A DNA stretch of 64,000 nt from contig NZ_QGLL01000009.1 of NCBI RefSeq assembly GCF_003202695.1, positions 124,001-188,000 of the forward strand. The letters run 5' to 3'. The notes under the pieces are model-generated. The model was not told the origin of the DNA, did no database searches, and saw only the letters and a program-made list of their open reading frames with translations. Origin of the DNA: Bifidobacterium asteroides (lineage in GTDB: Bacteria > Actinomycetota > Actinomycetes > Actinomycetales > Bifidobacteriaceae). This document shows, one piece after another, positions 8,884-17,983 of this stretch (position 1 is its first letter; every line of letters begins with the position of its first letter). The translations under genes and the position numbers were made by a program.

Positions 8884-11532
8884 TTATGACTCCTTGACGA
8901 CATCCGCCGTCTCAGCCTGGGCATCGTCCTCGTCCGACGCCGCCTGGGCCGCCGCAGCGATCCTGGCCAGCTTGGCCTTGACCGCAGGTGTCGAGCCGGT
9001 GGACAAGGTCTCCTTGGATGAGGAGCCATGCCCATGCTTGTTGGTCTTGACGAAGGGGTCGCCGCCCTTGACCGCATATGGGTCGGCATAGGAGGCGGAG
9101 ATGGTCGGCTTGTCGTGGAGGATGAAGCCTCGACCATGACAGGTGGGGCACTCCTCGGAGAAGGCCTCGACCAGACCCTGGCCCACCCGCTTGCGGGTCA
9201 TCTGCACCAGGCCCAGAGATGTGACCTCGGCCACCTGATGCTTCGTGCGGTCCCGGGCCAGACACTCGACCAAGCGGCGCAGGACCAGATCGCGATTGGC
9301 CGGCATGACCATATCCACATAATCGATCATGATCATGCCGCCGATGTCGCGCAGACGCAGCTGCCGGGCGATCTCCTCGGAAGCCTCCAGATTGCAGCGG
9401 GTCACCGTCTCCTCCAAGGACTTGCCCTTGCCGATGAAGCGTCCCGTGTTCACGTCGATGGTGGTCATGGCCTCGGTGCGGTCGATGACCAGGGAGCCGC
9501 CGGAGGGCAGGTAGACCTGACGCTCCATGCCCTTGCGCAGCTGGCTGTCGATGCTCCAGCGGTCGAAGACGTCCTTGCCCTGATGCTCGGCAGGATCCCA
9601 GTGCTCAAGCTTCTCCTCCAGATCGGGGGCCATGGTCTCCAGATAATTGCGGACCCTCTCATAGACCCCCTGGCCCTGGACCACCAGCTTGGCGAAGTCG
9701 TCATTGAAAATGTCACGGACCACGCGGATGGCCACGTCCGGCTCGCCCTGCAGGAGCTTAGGACGCTTCCCGCGCAGGAACTCCTTGTGCTTGTCCTCGA
9801 TCCTGCTCCACTGGCGCTGCAGGTTCTCCAGGTCCTTGGTCAGAGCCTCCTCGCTGGCTCCCTCGGCCGCGGTGCGGATGATGACGCCCATATCCTTGGG
9901 AGCCACCCTGGAGACGATGCTCTTGAGGCGGGAACGCTCACGGTCGGGCAGCTTGCGGCTGACGCCGGTCATCCCGCCCGAGGGCACCAGGACGAGGAAG
10001 CGGCCGGCCAGCGTAACCTGCGAGGTCAGCCGGGCGCCCTTGTGGCCGATGGGATCCTTGGTGACCTGAACCAGCACGGGGTCGCCGGACTTGAAGGCCA
10101 GCTCGATCCGCCTGGGCTGCCCCTCCAGACGGGTGGAATCCCAGTTGACCTCGCCAGCGTAGAGCACGCCGTTGCGGGCCTGGCCGATATCCACAAAGGC
10201 GGCCTCCATGCTGGGCAGGACGTTCTGGACCCGGCCCAGATAGATATTGCCGACAGTGGAGACCTCCTGGATATCGGAGACGTAGTGCTCGACCAGGATG
10301 TCGTCCTCAATGACCGAGATCTGAGTGTGGTGTTCCTTCTCACGCACCACCATCAGGCGGTTGACGTTCTCACGGCGGGCCAGGAAGTCCTGTTCGACCA
10401 GCTGGGACTGACGGGAGCGCTCGCGGCGATTGTCCCGCCTACGCTGCTTCTTGGCCTCCAGGCGGGTGGAGCCCTCCACGTCGGTGATCTCGTCAATATA
10501 TTGCTGCTTGCGTGAGCGGCGGCTGCCAGACTCCTCTGACTCGCCCTCAGCGGACTTGGAACCCCTGCGACGGCGACGACGACGGGTCAGCGGGGCCTCG
10601 TCCTCCTCATCCTTGTCTTTTTCCTGCTCGTGCCCGCGACGGCGACGACGACTGGAAGCGGACTTCTCGGACTCCTCATCATCGCTCTTCGAACGGCGAC
10701 GACGGCGGGTGCGGGTCCCGGACTCCTGCTGATCCTCGTCTGCTACGAAGGTGATGCCCTCGTGATCCAGATCCTCCTCGATGCGCTCCACCTCGTCGGC
10801 GGCTCTGCGCTCCTCTGCATTGAGCCTGCGGGAACGGCGCGAACCGCCCTCCGAAGCGTTCCTGGATTTGCTCCGGCGGGAGGGCTTGGGTGATGGCTCG
10901 ACATCCTCATCCTCATCATCGCGCTCATCATGCTCAGGTCGGGAAACGGGTATGACGGGCTCCTGGAAGAGCAGCGATGTCATAGGGCGGGGACGGGAGG
11001 CGTGGGCTGCGCGCGGACGCTCAACCTGCTCCTCATCCTTTCGACCGGACCCCTGACCGCGAACCGCAGTCAAAGACTCCACGGCTTCAAGAGCCCTCTC
11101 CTGACGATCCTGGTCAGGTTCGCCCTCCTGGGCATGCTCTTCAGTCCGTCGATGAGCGGCGGTTCGGGTGCGGCGGCGGGCGGCGGTCCTGGTTGGCTTG
11201 GACTCGCCCTCATCCTCCTGGACGTCCTGGCCGGAGTGGTCCTGCAAGTTCTGATCAGCCGACTGATCCTCCTTGGGCTTGCGGGCGCGACGACGACGGG
11301 TGGCAGAGGGCTTCGACTCGTCCTCCTCCTTGGCCTTGCGGGAGGTCTTGCGCTTCTCGGCTTCGACCTTCACAGGCACATCGGCACCAGCAGCGCCGGC
11401 CACCCTGACCACACGCCGTCCAGTGCGGCGTCGGGCGCCGGGACCAGGGGCCCCCTCGACCTGCCGCTCCTGCCCGCCGCTGATGGCGGACCTGCTATCC
11501 TTGGCATCCTCATTATTCGTTTTTTCGGGCAC
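8884..11532 (-). CDS. rne: Ribonuclease E/G family endoribonuclease
   Basis: The catalytic core is in the C-terminal half (from about residue 385): an S1-type region (ISVIEDDILVEHYVSD, then NIYLGRVQNVLPSMEAAFVDIG), the DNase I-like part with TTIDVNTGRFIGKG and the IDYVDM segment, and the zinc-link CPTCHGRG near the end. The first ~380 residues are a charged, low-complexity Arg/Glu/Ser extension with RRRRRR-type blocks, likely disordered and RNA- or protein-binding. The enzyme processes rRNA and degrades mRNA. The longer frame starts at a GTG at 11589 without a ribosome-binding site; the GTG at 11532 has AAGGAG just upstream and is chosen (882 residues). Confidence 0.93.
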   Translation of the reverse strand: MPEKTNNEDAKDSRSAISGGQERQVEGAPGPGARRRTGRRVVRVAGAAGADVPVKVEAEKRKTSRKAKEEDESKPSATRRRRARKPKEDQSADQNLQDHSGQDVQEDEGESKPTRTAARRRTRTAAHRRTEEHAQEGEPDQDRQERALEAVESLTAVRGQGSGRKDEEQVERPRAAHASRPRPMTSLLFQEPVIPVSRPEHDERDDEDEDVEPSPKPSRRSKSRNASEGGSRRSRRLNAEERRAADEVERIEEDLDHEGITFVADEDQQESGTRTRRRRRSKSDDEESEKSASSRRRRRGHEQEKDKDEEDEAPLTRRRRRRRGSKSAEGESEESGSRRSRKQQYIDEITDVEGSTRLEAKKQRRRDNRRERSRQSQLVEQDFLARRENVNRLMVVREKEHHTQISVIEDDILVEHYVSDIQEVSTVGNIYLGRVQNVLPSMEAAFVDIGQARNGVLYAGEVNWDSTRLEGQPRRIELAFKSGDPVLVQVTKDPIGHKGARLTSQVTLAGRFLVLVPSGGMTGVSRKLPDRERSRLKSIVSRVAPKDMGVIIRTAAEGASEEALTKDLENLQRQWSRIEDKHKEFLRGKRPKLLQGEPDVAIRVVRDIFNDDFAKLVVQGQGVYERVRNYLETMAPDLEEKLEHWDPAEHQGKDVFDRWSIDSQLRKGMERQVYLPSGGSLVIDRTEAMTTIDVNTGRFIGKGKSLEETVTRCNLEASEEIARQLRLRDIGGMIMIDYVDMVMPANRDLVLRRLVECLARDRTKHQVAEVTSLGLVQMTRKRVGQGLVEAFSEECPTCHGRGFILHDKPTISASYADPYAVKGGDPFVKTNKHGHGSSSKETLSTGSTPAVKAKLARIAAAAQAASDEDDAQAETADVVKES

Positions 11533-11768
11533 AATGCTCCTTGCGGCACGCCGCCTCGTGCCGCTCTCACGGTTCCGATCCGTCCTCACGCTGCACTCTC
11601 ACTGCAGCCGCGCACCTGCGTACGCCCGATCGAAACGCCTTGGCAAAAAGTCTTCCTGACGCAGGCGGACACCGACGCCCGCACGGATTATTGGGTCTCC
11701 GTCCAGGGGGATCAACGCCTACGCTGCAAGTGGTCAGGCAGAACCACCGTCCTCTAGTATGGCACAGA

Positions 11769-12998
11769 TCAGCAGCGGTCAGGTCCATTGAGCCAGTTGA
11801 CCAGTATTGCTTCCAACCGGACCAGGTCATCCAGGGGCACCTGCTCATCGGCCTTGTGGGCCAGCAGAGGGTTCCCTGCGCCCAGGTTGACAGCTGGTAG
11901 GCCGAGGGCTGAAAATCGCGCCACATCAGTCCACCCCAGCTTGGCGCGAGGCTGCTGGCCTGTGGTCTGAGCAACCAAGTGCGCCAGCGAACGAGCCCAA
12001 GGCGAATCCAGACCCGGACGAGCCGCGGGCGATTCGTCGCACATGCGCACCGAAAATCCCTTGAAGACCCCACCCCGGGCCACATGCTCGCCATTGCCCA
12101 GCTCGGCGCCCGTACCCTGGCCCATCATCAGCTCCTTGGCCTGGGACAGGCTCTTGTCAGGGGCGAATCGGTAATTGACGTGCACCCGGCAGCGGTCAGG
12201 AATGACGTTGGTGCCCAGACCTCCCTCGATCATGGTGGCGTTGAGCCCCTCCCGATAGTCCAGACCGTCCACCCGCACGGTAGCTGGGCGGTACTGCTCC
12301 AGTCGATTTAGAATAGGCGCCGCCGCGTGGATGGCGTTGCTGCCCATCCAGGCCCGGGCGGAGTGGGCCGTCGTGCCGTGGGTGATCAGATCGAAGCGCA
12401 TGGTTCCGTTGCAGCCGGCCTCGATGGCGCAGTCGGTGGGCTCGCCGATGATGGCGAAGTCCCCCCGAACCCAGTCGGGATGGGCGGTCACCACTCGGCC
12501 CAGCCCGTTCAGATCGGCCTGGACCTCCTCATGGTCGTAGAAGACGAAGGTCAAGTCATAGACCGGCTTCCGCAAAGTGAGCGCCAGGTGGAGGAAGACG
12601 GCATCCGAGGCCTTCATGTCGGCGGTGCCCCTGCCATGCAGCACCCGGGAACCGGGGTGGGCGGCGGCTAGGTCGGCGCGGATGGCCGGGTCGCCGGGTT
12701 CCAGCCAGCGCGGGGGCAGGTTCCCATCAACCGGCACAGTGTCCAGATGACCAGCAAGGACGACGCGGTGGGGACGACCCAGCTGAGTGGAGGCCACGAC
12801 CGTGTCGCCCAGCCGTCGGACCACGAGGTCAGCGCGTGAGGATAGGGCCTTTTGAACGGCATCGGCCAAGGCGGTCTCCTGACCGCTGACCGAGAGCATA
12901 GAGGTCATGGACTCAAGCATCCTTGCCAGGGCCTGGGCTGGTTCAACCCCTTGGATGCCAGCGAGAAGATCGATATCCGTCTGCGTGTTCTTGACCAT
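11769..12998 (-). CDS. dapE: Succinyl-diaminopimelate desuccinylase (M20 peptidase family)
   Basis: The 409-residue M20-family protein has the metal-binding landmarks VVLAGHLDTVP, GRGTADMKASD and the catalytic-base segment FYDHEEV, plus a dimerisation insert in the middle (AHSARAWMGSNAIH). DapE removes succinate from N-succinyl-LL-diaminopimelate in lysine and peptidoglycan synthesis. This agrees with lysA and hom in the same window. The ATG is preceded by TAGCAT with a 6-base gap and no ribosome-binding site, so it is a leaderless candidate. The rne gene lies 236 bp downstream on the same strand. Confidence 0.9.
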   Translation of the reverse strand: MVKNTQTDIDLLAGIQGVEPAQALARMLESMTSMLSVSGQETALADAVQKALSSRADLVVRRLGDTVVASTQLGRPHRVVLAGHLDTVPVDGNLPPRWLEPGDPAIRADLAAAHPGSRVLHGRGTADMKASDAVFLHLALTLRKPVYDLTFVFYDHEEVQADLNGLGRVVTAHPDWVRGDFAIIGEPTDCAIEAGCNGTMRFDLITHGTTAHSARAWMGSNAIHAAAPILNRLEQYRPATVRVDGLDYREGLNATMIEGGLGTNVIPDRCRVHVNYRFAPDKSLSQAKELMMGQGTGAELGNGEHVARGGVFKGFSVRMCDESPAARPGLDSPWARSLAHLVAQTTGQQPRAKLGWTDVARFSALGLPAVNLGAGNPLLAHKADEQVPLDDLVRLEAILVNWLNGPDRC

Positions 12999-13004
12999 AG
13001 TGCC

Positions 13005-13010
13005 ATGCTA
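13005..13010 (-). promoter_or_regulatory. Leaderless-type -10 element of dapE
   Basis: TAGCAT lies 6 bases before the dapE ATG, the same hexamer and spacing as at the aminotransferase gene near 5156. Confidence 0.5.
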
Positions 13011-13142
13011 GCGGGCCAAGGGGGCACGGATGGACCTGTAGCCCCATGAGCAAGGCCCAGGTGGCACAATGGGGGCGACGGAAGCGGCGGCACTCGGCTT
13101 GGAAGGCAGCCGTCCACCATGCGAGATGAGGAGGATGCCGGA

Positions 13143-14087
13143 GTGACTGGACTGCTCAGTGCCATGGAGGGATTTTTCATCATCGGCGTGGTCATCGCCG
13201 TGGGCTATGTGGCCGCCCGCTTCCATGTAGGCGGTCCCACGGCCCAGCTGGTGCTCAACAAATACTCCTTTTTTGTGTCAACGCCCTGCCTGATGTTCGC
13301 CATCCTTTCCAAGCAGAAGCTGTCAGTCATCTTCCACCCCAGCATCATTGTGGCCTTCCTGTCGGCGGCGGCCGTAGGCCTGCTCTTCGTAGCTATGAAC
13401 GCCGTCAGCTTCCATCTGCCTGCTGCCGAAGCCACCATCGGCGCTCTCGACTCTCTCTATTTGAACTCCAATAACATCGGGCTGCCCGTGGCCGCATACA
13501 TTCTGGGCGACCCCACTCTGGTGGCACCTATCCTGGTCATGCAGCAGGCCCTGTTCACCCCCATCGGATTGACCGTCCTGGACGCGACCACCAGTGGCAG
13601 GCTCTCGGTCAGAACCATTCTCAAACAGCCCCTGAAGCAACCCATTCTCATCGGCTCCCTGGGCGGCATAGTGATTTCGGCCATCAGCGCCCAGACCGGC
13701 CATTTCGTCATTCCCGACTTCGTCTACAAACCCATCGACATGATCGGGCAGTCTGCTGTGCCCATGATCCTCATGGCCTTCGGCATGTCCCTGCGGGGTT
13801 CGCAACCCATGAGCCAGGGCACCAACCGTCGAGCCACCCTATGCACCGTGATCCTGAAGAATCTGATCATGCCCATAATCGCCTATCTGCTGGCCCGGTT
13901 CATGATGGGCTTCAGCGGAGCGGAGCTGTACGGGTGCGTGGTTCTGGCCGCTCTGCCTACCGGTCAGAACGTCTACAACTACGCGGCCCGTTACGAGGTG
14001 GGAACCACCTTCGCCAGGGACAGCATACTGCTGAGCACGATCAGCTCGCCTGTGGTCATCGCCCTGGTCGCTGTGCTTCTGAGCTGA
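13143..14087 (+). CDS. AEC (auxin efflux carrier) family transporter
   Basis: The 314-residue protein is very hydrophobic with about ten predicted membrane helices. It has the two-repeat layout of the AEC/membrane-transport family, including SNNIGLPVAAYILGD in the first half and ALPTGQNVYNYAARYE in the second. Bacterial members have been linked to export or uptake of organic acids such as malate; the substrate here is unknown. The frame opens at an ATG at 13119, but GAGGAGG at about 13128 sits 7-9 bases from the GTG at 13143, which is taken as the start. It is divergent from dapE and converges on the Maf-Nudix gene. Confidence 0.85.
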   Translation: MTGLLSAMEGFFIIGVVIAVGYVAARFHVGGPTAQLVLNKYSFFVSTPCLMFAILSKQKLSVIFHPSIIVAFLSAAAVGLLFVAMNAVSFHLPAAEATIGALDSLYLNSNNIGLPVAAYILGDPTLVAPILVMQQALFTPIGLTVLDATTSGRLSVRTILKQPLKQPILIGSLGGIVISAISAQTGHFVIPDFVYKPIDMIGQSAVPMILMAFGMSLRGSQPMSQGTNRRATLCTVILKNLIMPIIAYLLARFMMGFSGAELYGCVVLAALPTGQNVYNYAARYEVGTTFARDSILLSTISSPVVIALVAVLLS

Positions 14088-14126
14088 TGGGCGCGGTCAG
14101 GCCTCGAGCTTCTGCATAGGTCTTGT

Positions 14127-15491
14127 TCAGGCAGACTTCCGACGCCCTTCGGCCGCGAGAGCCTCCAAACGTTGCCGAAAATGCGGCCAGTCCTGGCCGA
14201 AGGCCTTCAGAAGGGGCAGATCCGCGACCTTGTTCATATCCACCCATTCCAAGGCGATGCTCTCATCGTCATTCATGTGCGGATCGACATGGTGGCCGGG
14301 ACGCTCGAAGGCCAGGATGGTCGTGTAGCCCCAGGGACCATGGTCCTCCAGGTAGGAGCCCACAACCTGAATGTCCTCAGGGCGAATGTTGGCCTCCTCA
14401 TAGCTCTCGCGCAGACCGCCCTCCAGGGGGTTCTCCCCGTCGGAGATGGCGCCGCCCGGCACACCCCAGGTGCCCCCCTCGGCGCTCCAGCGTGCCCGGT
14501 GCTGCAGAAGCACGCTGACCGGTGCGCCCGTGCGGGCATCGCGCCGAGCCAGCAAGACGCCTGCAGCCCCGTTGAGTCCCCAATGTCGTTTGCCGCAGGC
14601 GCAGTCCACCCACCCGTCGCCAGGCTGATGAACGTTCTCCTCGGGGGCGACCAATCCTTCAGGACCCTGCAGCGATCCGTCAACGCGTCGCCTCTCAGGC
14701 AGAACCCGTTCGGCCCATAGGTCAGCCCAGGACACGCCCAGCTCCTGGGCCAGGGCACGCAGGGTGGGCATGCTCAATCCCATCACCCCGCTGGGATCGC
14801 CCTCGATGCTCTGAATGAAGGCGCTGCCCAACCCCTCCAAGGTGAAGGCCCCGGCCACCTCCAAGGGTTCTCCGGTGGCTACATAGGCCTGCATGGATGA
14901 TTGATCGTAGTCCCCGAAGGTCACTTGAGCGCTGCTGACCGCTCGGACCCGACGGCCAGTGGCCAAATCGATCAGACAGTGGCCTGTGACCAAGGTGCCG
15001 GTCCGGCCGCGTATGGACATCAGCCGCTCCATAGCACGCTCCGGCTTGTGAGGCTTGCCCATGACAGCCCCGTCCACGCAGAACAGAGAGTCGCATCCCA
15101 GCAGAAGGGGCCCGCGCCCGGCGCCGATCATCCCGCCCCAGGTCCCGATGACCTGGCTCATGGGATCCCGGGTTGATGCACTCGAATCGTCCTGGCTCAA
15201 AGGCTTGAACGTGACCAGATCGCCCCGAGAGCGCCTTTCGGCATCCTTGACAGCGTCCATGGTCGCTTGTACAGACGATGCCTTGGCTTCGGCCAAGACA
15301 CTGACGCGTTCGCGCGCATCCAGATCCTCCAGATGACAACCCAGTTTACGGGCCTGTTCAGCCAGCACAGCCGGTTCATTCACCCTGGAGGGTCGAATGA
15401 TGGGGTCGATGCCCGCCTGGGAAAGAAGCCTATGTCTGGATGGAGAGGATGAGGCCAGGATAAGCGGGATATGCCTGTCTTCAGTGTTCAC
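14127..15491 (-). CDS. Maf nucleotide pyrophosphatase fused to a Nudix hydrolase domain
   Basis: Residues ~8-262 are a Maf domain: LILASSSPSRHRLL at the start, then CDSLFCVDGAVMGKP and the GDPSGVMGLS motif. A short Cys-containing linker (CACGKRH, 297-303) leads into a Nudix domain at ~305-450. Its Nudix box (GAISDGE...RESYEEANI) has Asn in place of the usual Gly. Maf enzymes hydrolyse non-canonical or modified NTPs and Nudix enzymes hydrolyse nucleoside diphosphate derivatives, so both halves point to nucleotide-pool cleaning. The GTG start overlaps the thrB stop by 11 bases; the longer upstream frame is inside thrB and is rejected. The product has 454 residues. Confidence 0.88.
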   Translation of the reverse strand: MNTEDRHIPLILASSSPSRHRLLSQAGIDPIIRPSRVNEPAVLAEQARKLGCHLEDLDARERVSVLAEAKASSVQATMDAVKDAERRSRGDLVTFKPLSQDDSSASTRDPMSQVIGTWGGMIGAGRGPLLLGCDSLFCVDGAVMGKPHKPERAMERLMSIRGRTGTLVTGHCLIDLATGRRVRAVSSAQVTFGDYDQSSMQAYVATGEPLEVAGAFTLEGLGSAFIQSIEGDPSGVMGLSMPTLRALAQELGVSWADLWAERVLPERRRVDGSLQGPEGLVAPEENVHQPGDGWVDCACGKRHWGLNGAAGVLLARRDARTGAPVSVLLQHRARWSAEGGTWGVPGGAISDGENPLEGGLRESYEEANIRPEDIQVVGSYLEDHGPWGYTTILAFERPGHHVDPHMNDDESIALEWVDMNKVADLPLLKAFGQDWPHFRQRLEALAAEGRRKSA

Positions 15492-16533
15492 GATTGCCTT
15501 CCTGGTCCCGGTCCACCTGGACCCCCTTGCGATCCACGTCCAGCGACAGAATCCGCCAGCGGCCGGAATCCAGATAGTCCTTGGCGAGGGCCCGCAGCTC
15601 CTTTTCGGCATCCCCGTAGTGCAGGACGATAATGCAGGGGCCGGCTCCTGAGACGGCCGCAGCGTAACCGTGACGGCGCAGGAGCTGCAGAAGCTTGGTG
15701 GAGGAGGGCATGAGTCCGGCCCGGTATGGCTGATGGAGCCGATCCTGAGTTGCCACGAAGAGCCGGGCATTGGCCCCGGCAGCCTGCTCAGTCGCCTCGA
15801 CCCCCTGGTCATCCAGTGACCCGGGGTTCAGAGCACCGGGAATCAGGGCTGCCCGTGACAGATTATGAACGGCATCCGCGTAAGGCACCCGGCCCGGCAG
15901 AGCCTGCCGGGCCTTCTGCGTGGACAGGTGAGCGCCTGGAACGAAGACCGTTGCTCTGATGGCCGGATCCACCTTGTAGCGCAGGGTGTGGTAGCCGCCC
16001 TCCAAGGGCACGCCTCCGGCTATGGGCAGGGAGCCCACCCCCTCGTCGGTAGCCAGATCGTAGGAGACGGTCAGCCCCCCGTAGACGGCAGGCGCCACAT
16101 TATCCGGATGTCCCTCAATCTGGGCGGCCAGTGCGAAGACGGCATCGCGGCGCAGGGGACCGGCATGTGCGAAGGCTGCAGCCGCCGCGATCCCGGCCAC
16201 TATGGCCTCGGCGCTGGAACCCAGCCCCCTGGCCTGGGGTATGCGGTTGACGGCGCGCATGATGAACCCGAACCTCGGCAGTCCAAAGACCTGGCAGGCC
16301 CGCCTGAAAGTGGAGACGACCAGATGGGTCTCATCTCGAGGCAGGGTTCGTTCCCCCTCGCCCTTGATGACGACATAGGCGCTGGTGTCGCCCGGGTCCA
16401 CGGAACGGGTGAAGACGATCTCGTCATGGTAGTCCAGCGCCAGGCCGACCGCATCGAAACCTGAACCAAGGTTGGCGCTGGTGGCTGGCACATGCACCCG
16501 AACAGTTGCCGGACCCTCTGTCACAGCGGCCAT
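15481..16533 (-). CDS. thrB: Homoserine kinase
   Basis: This 350-residue GHMP kinase begins VRVHVPATSANLGSGFDAVG and has the ATP loop PQARGLGSSAEAIVAG; a C-terminal GHMP motif (AAVSGAGPCIIVL) follows. It phosphorylates homoserine on the path to threonine. Its ATG shares one base with the hom stop codon (TAATG), a typical coupled pair, and its end overlaps the Maf-Nudix start. Confidence 0.96.
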   Translation of the reverse strand: MAAVTEGPATVRVHVPATSANLGSGFDAVGLALDYHDEIVFTRSVDPGDTSAYVVIKGEGERTLPRDETHLVVSTFRRACQVFGLPRFGFIMRAVNRIPQARGLGSSAEAIVAGIAAAAAFAHAGPLRRDAVFALAAQIEGHPDNVAPAVYGGLTVSYDLATDEGVGSLPIAGGVPLEGGYHTLRYKVDPAIRATVFVPGAHLSTQKARQALPGRVPYADAVHNLSRAALIPGALNPGSLDDQGVEATEQAAGANARLFVATQDRLHQPYRAGLMPSSTKLLQLLRRHGYAAAVSGAGPCIIVLHYGDAEKELRALAKDYLDSGRWRILSLDVDRKGVQVDRDQEGNREH

Positions 16534-17873
16534 TATTGAGCCTGCCGATCAAAGACGCGCAGGATGGAAGCCTGCCCAGTGACCGAGTCGAAGGTGGAGA
16601 TCCGCTCAACCACCTGGCGAAGAGCCACCTCATCGCACAGGTGGGTGACCACGCGCAGCTGCTGGATCTCGCCGCTGTAGCCCGGGTCATGCAGGGTGGG
16701 CTTAATGTCCTGGTTGACTCCGTTGATGGAAATGCCTGCCTCGGAAAAGACCTGGGCGATGGCCGCCAGCACGCCAGGCTTGTCGTGGATCAGGAAGCGG
16801 ACGGCGAAGGCGGCCCGGGATGAATCCAGAGGAGCCATGGGGATGTTGGCGTACATGGGGATCCCCGGCCCCATGCCATGCTGGACAATGTGGCGGGCTT
16901 CGGTGACCACATCACCTACAACGGCTGATGCGGTGGGCGCTCCGCCTGCACCCCGGCCATAGAACATGAGGTCGTCGGCGGCCTTGGCAGTGACGAAGAC
17001 AGCATTGAAGCTGCCATGGACCGAGGCCAGAGGGTGGCTGTCCGGGATCAGCGCCGGGTAGACCCTGGCGGAGATGCCCTGTTCGCCGCATTCAGCCACG
17101 GCCAGAAGCTTGATGACACGATGCTCGGTTCGCGCAGCCGCGATATCGTCGGCGGTGATGGCGCGGATTCCCTCCACTGGCACATCGTCCAGCCGCACAT
17201 CGGTGTGGAATGCCAGCGTAGCCATGATGGCGGCCTTGGCGGCTGCGTCCAGCCCGTCCACATCGGCAGTCGGATCCGCCTCAGCAAAGCCCTTGTCCTG
17301 GGCATCGCGCAGAGCCTGGTCGAATTGAAGACCCTTGGTGGTCATCTCATCCAGAATGTAGTTGGTAGTCCCGTTGACGATGCCCACCAGACTGGTGATG
17401 CCGTCGCCCACCAAGGACTCCCGCAGAGGCCGCACGATGGGGATAGCCCCGCCCACGGCCGCCTCGAAGTAGATGTCGACGCCCCGCTCTTCAGCAGCGC
17501 GGTAGAGCTCTGGGCCGTGCTGGGCCAGAAGGGCCTTGTTGGCGGTAACTACGCTGGCGCCGGACTCGATGGCCTTGAGCAGCAGGGTGCGGGCTGGCTC
17601 GATGCCGCCAATCAGCTCGATGACGATGTCCGCCCGGGTGACCAGATCGGCCGAGTCGGTAGTCAGCAAGGACGGATCGATCCAATCATCCTTGGCCTTG
17701 TCAGGATTGAGGACGGCGATGCCCACCAACTCCAGGGGGCGGCCCACTCGACTGGCCAGATCCCGGCTCTGCTCCACCAGGAGGCGGGCGGTCTGAGAGC
17801 CCACGGTCCCGGCCCCCAGAAGCGCTATGCGTATGGGCCTGACGGCCTCCTGCTGCTGCATATTCTTGGGCAT
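16533..17873 (-). CDS. hom: Homoserine dehydrogenase
   Basis: The 446-residue enzyme has an N-terminal nucleotide-binding motif (IALLGAGTVGSQTARLL) and a catalytic core with ASVVTANKALLA, FEAAVGGAIPIVRPLRES and GIVNGTTNYILDEM. A C-terminal ACT domain (~365-440) starts FLIDKPGVLAAIAQVF-like and probably binds threonine for feedback control. It reduces aspartate semialdehyde to homoserine. GGAGG lies 6 bases before the ATG. It is the third gene after argS and lysA. Confidence 0.96.
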   Translation of the reverse strand: MPKNMQQQEAVRPIRIALLGAGTVGSQTARLLVEQSRDLASRVGRPLELVGIAVLNPDKAKDDWIDPSLLTTDSADLVTRADIVIELIGGIEPARTLLLKAIESGASVVTANKALLAQHGPELYRAAEERGVDIYFEAAVGGAIPIVRPLRESLVGDGITSLVGIVNGTTNYILDEMTTKGLQFDQALRDAQDKGFAEADPTADVDGLDAAAKAAIMATLAFHTDVRLDDVPVEGIRAITADDIAAARTEHRVIKLLAVAECGEQGISARVYPALIPDSHPLASVHGSFNAVFVTAKAADDLMFYGRGAGGAPTASAVVGDVVTEARHIVQHGMGPGIPMYANIPMAPLDSSRAAFAVRFLIHDKPGVLAAIAQVFSEAGISINGVNQDIKPTLHDPGYSGEIQQLRVVTHLCDEVALRQVVERISTFDSVTGQASILRVFDRQAQ

Positions 17874-17983
17874 ATGGATCCTCCATCCGCCCCAACGGGG
17901 CCGGTCACCGGGTGTTGCTTCATCTTAGAGAGCCAATTCGACACCCGCATTGACCCCATGAGCTGGTTCCACCGGAGCGCTGC

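Noticed and set aside
9028-10515. 495-residue plus-strand frame opposite rne
   Set aside because: Antisense shadow produced by the GC-rich third positions of rne; composition is typical of such shadows.
11533-11768. Additional gene in the 236 bp between dapE and rne
   Set aside because: No start signal and no family similarity; it is more likely the rne leader.
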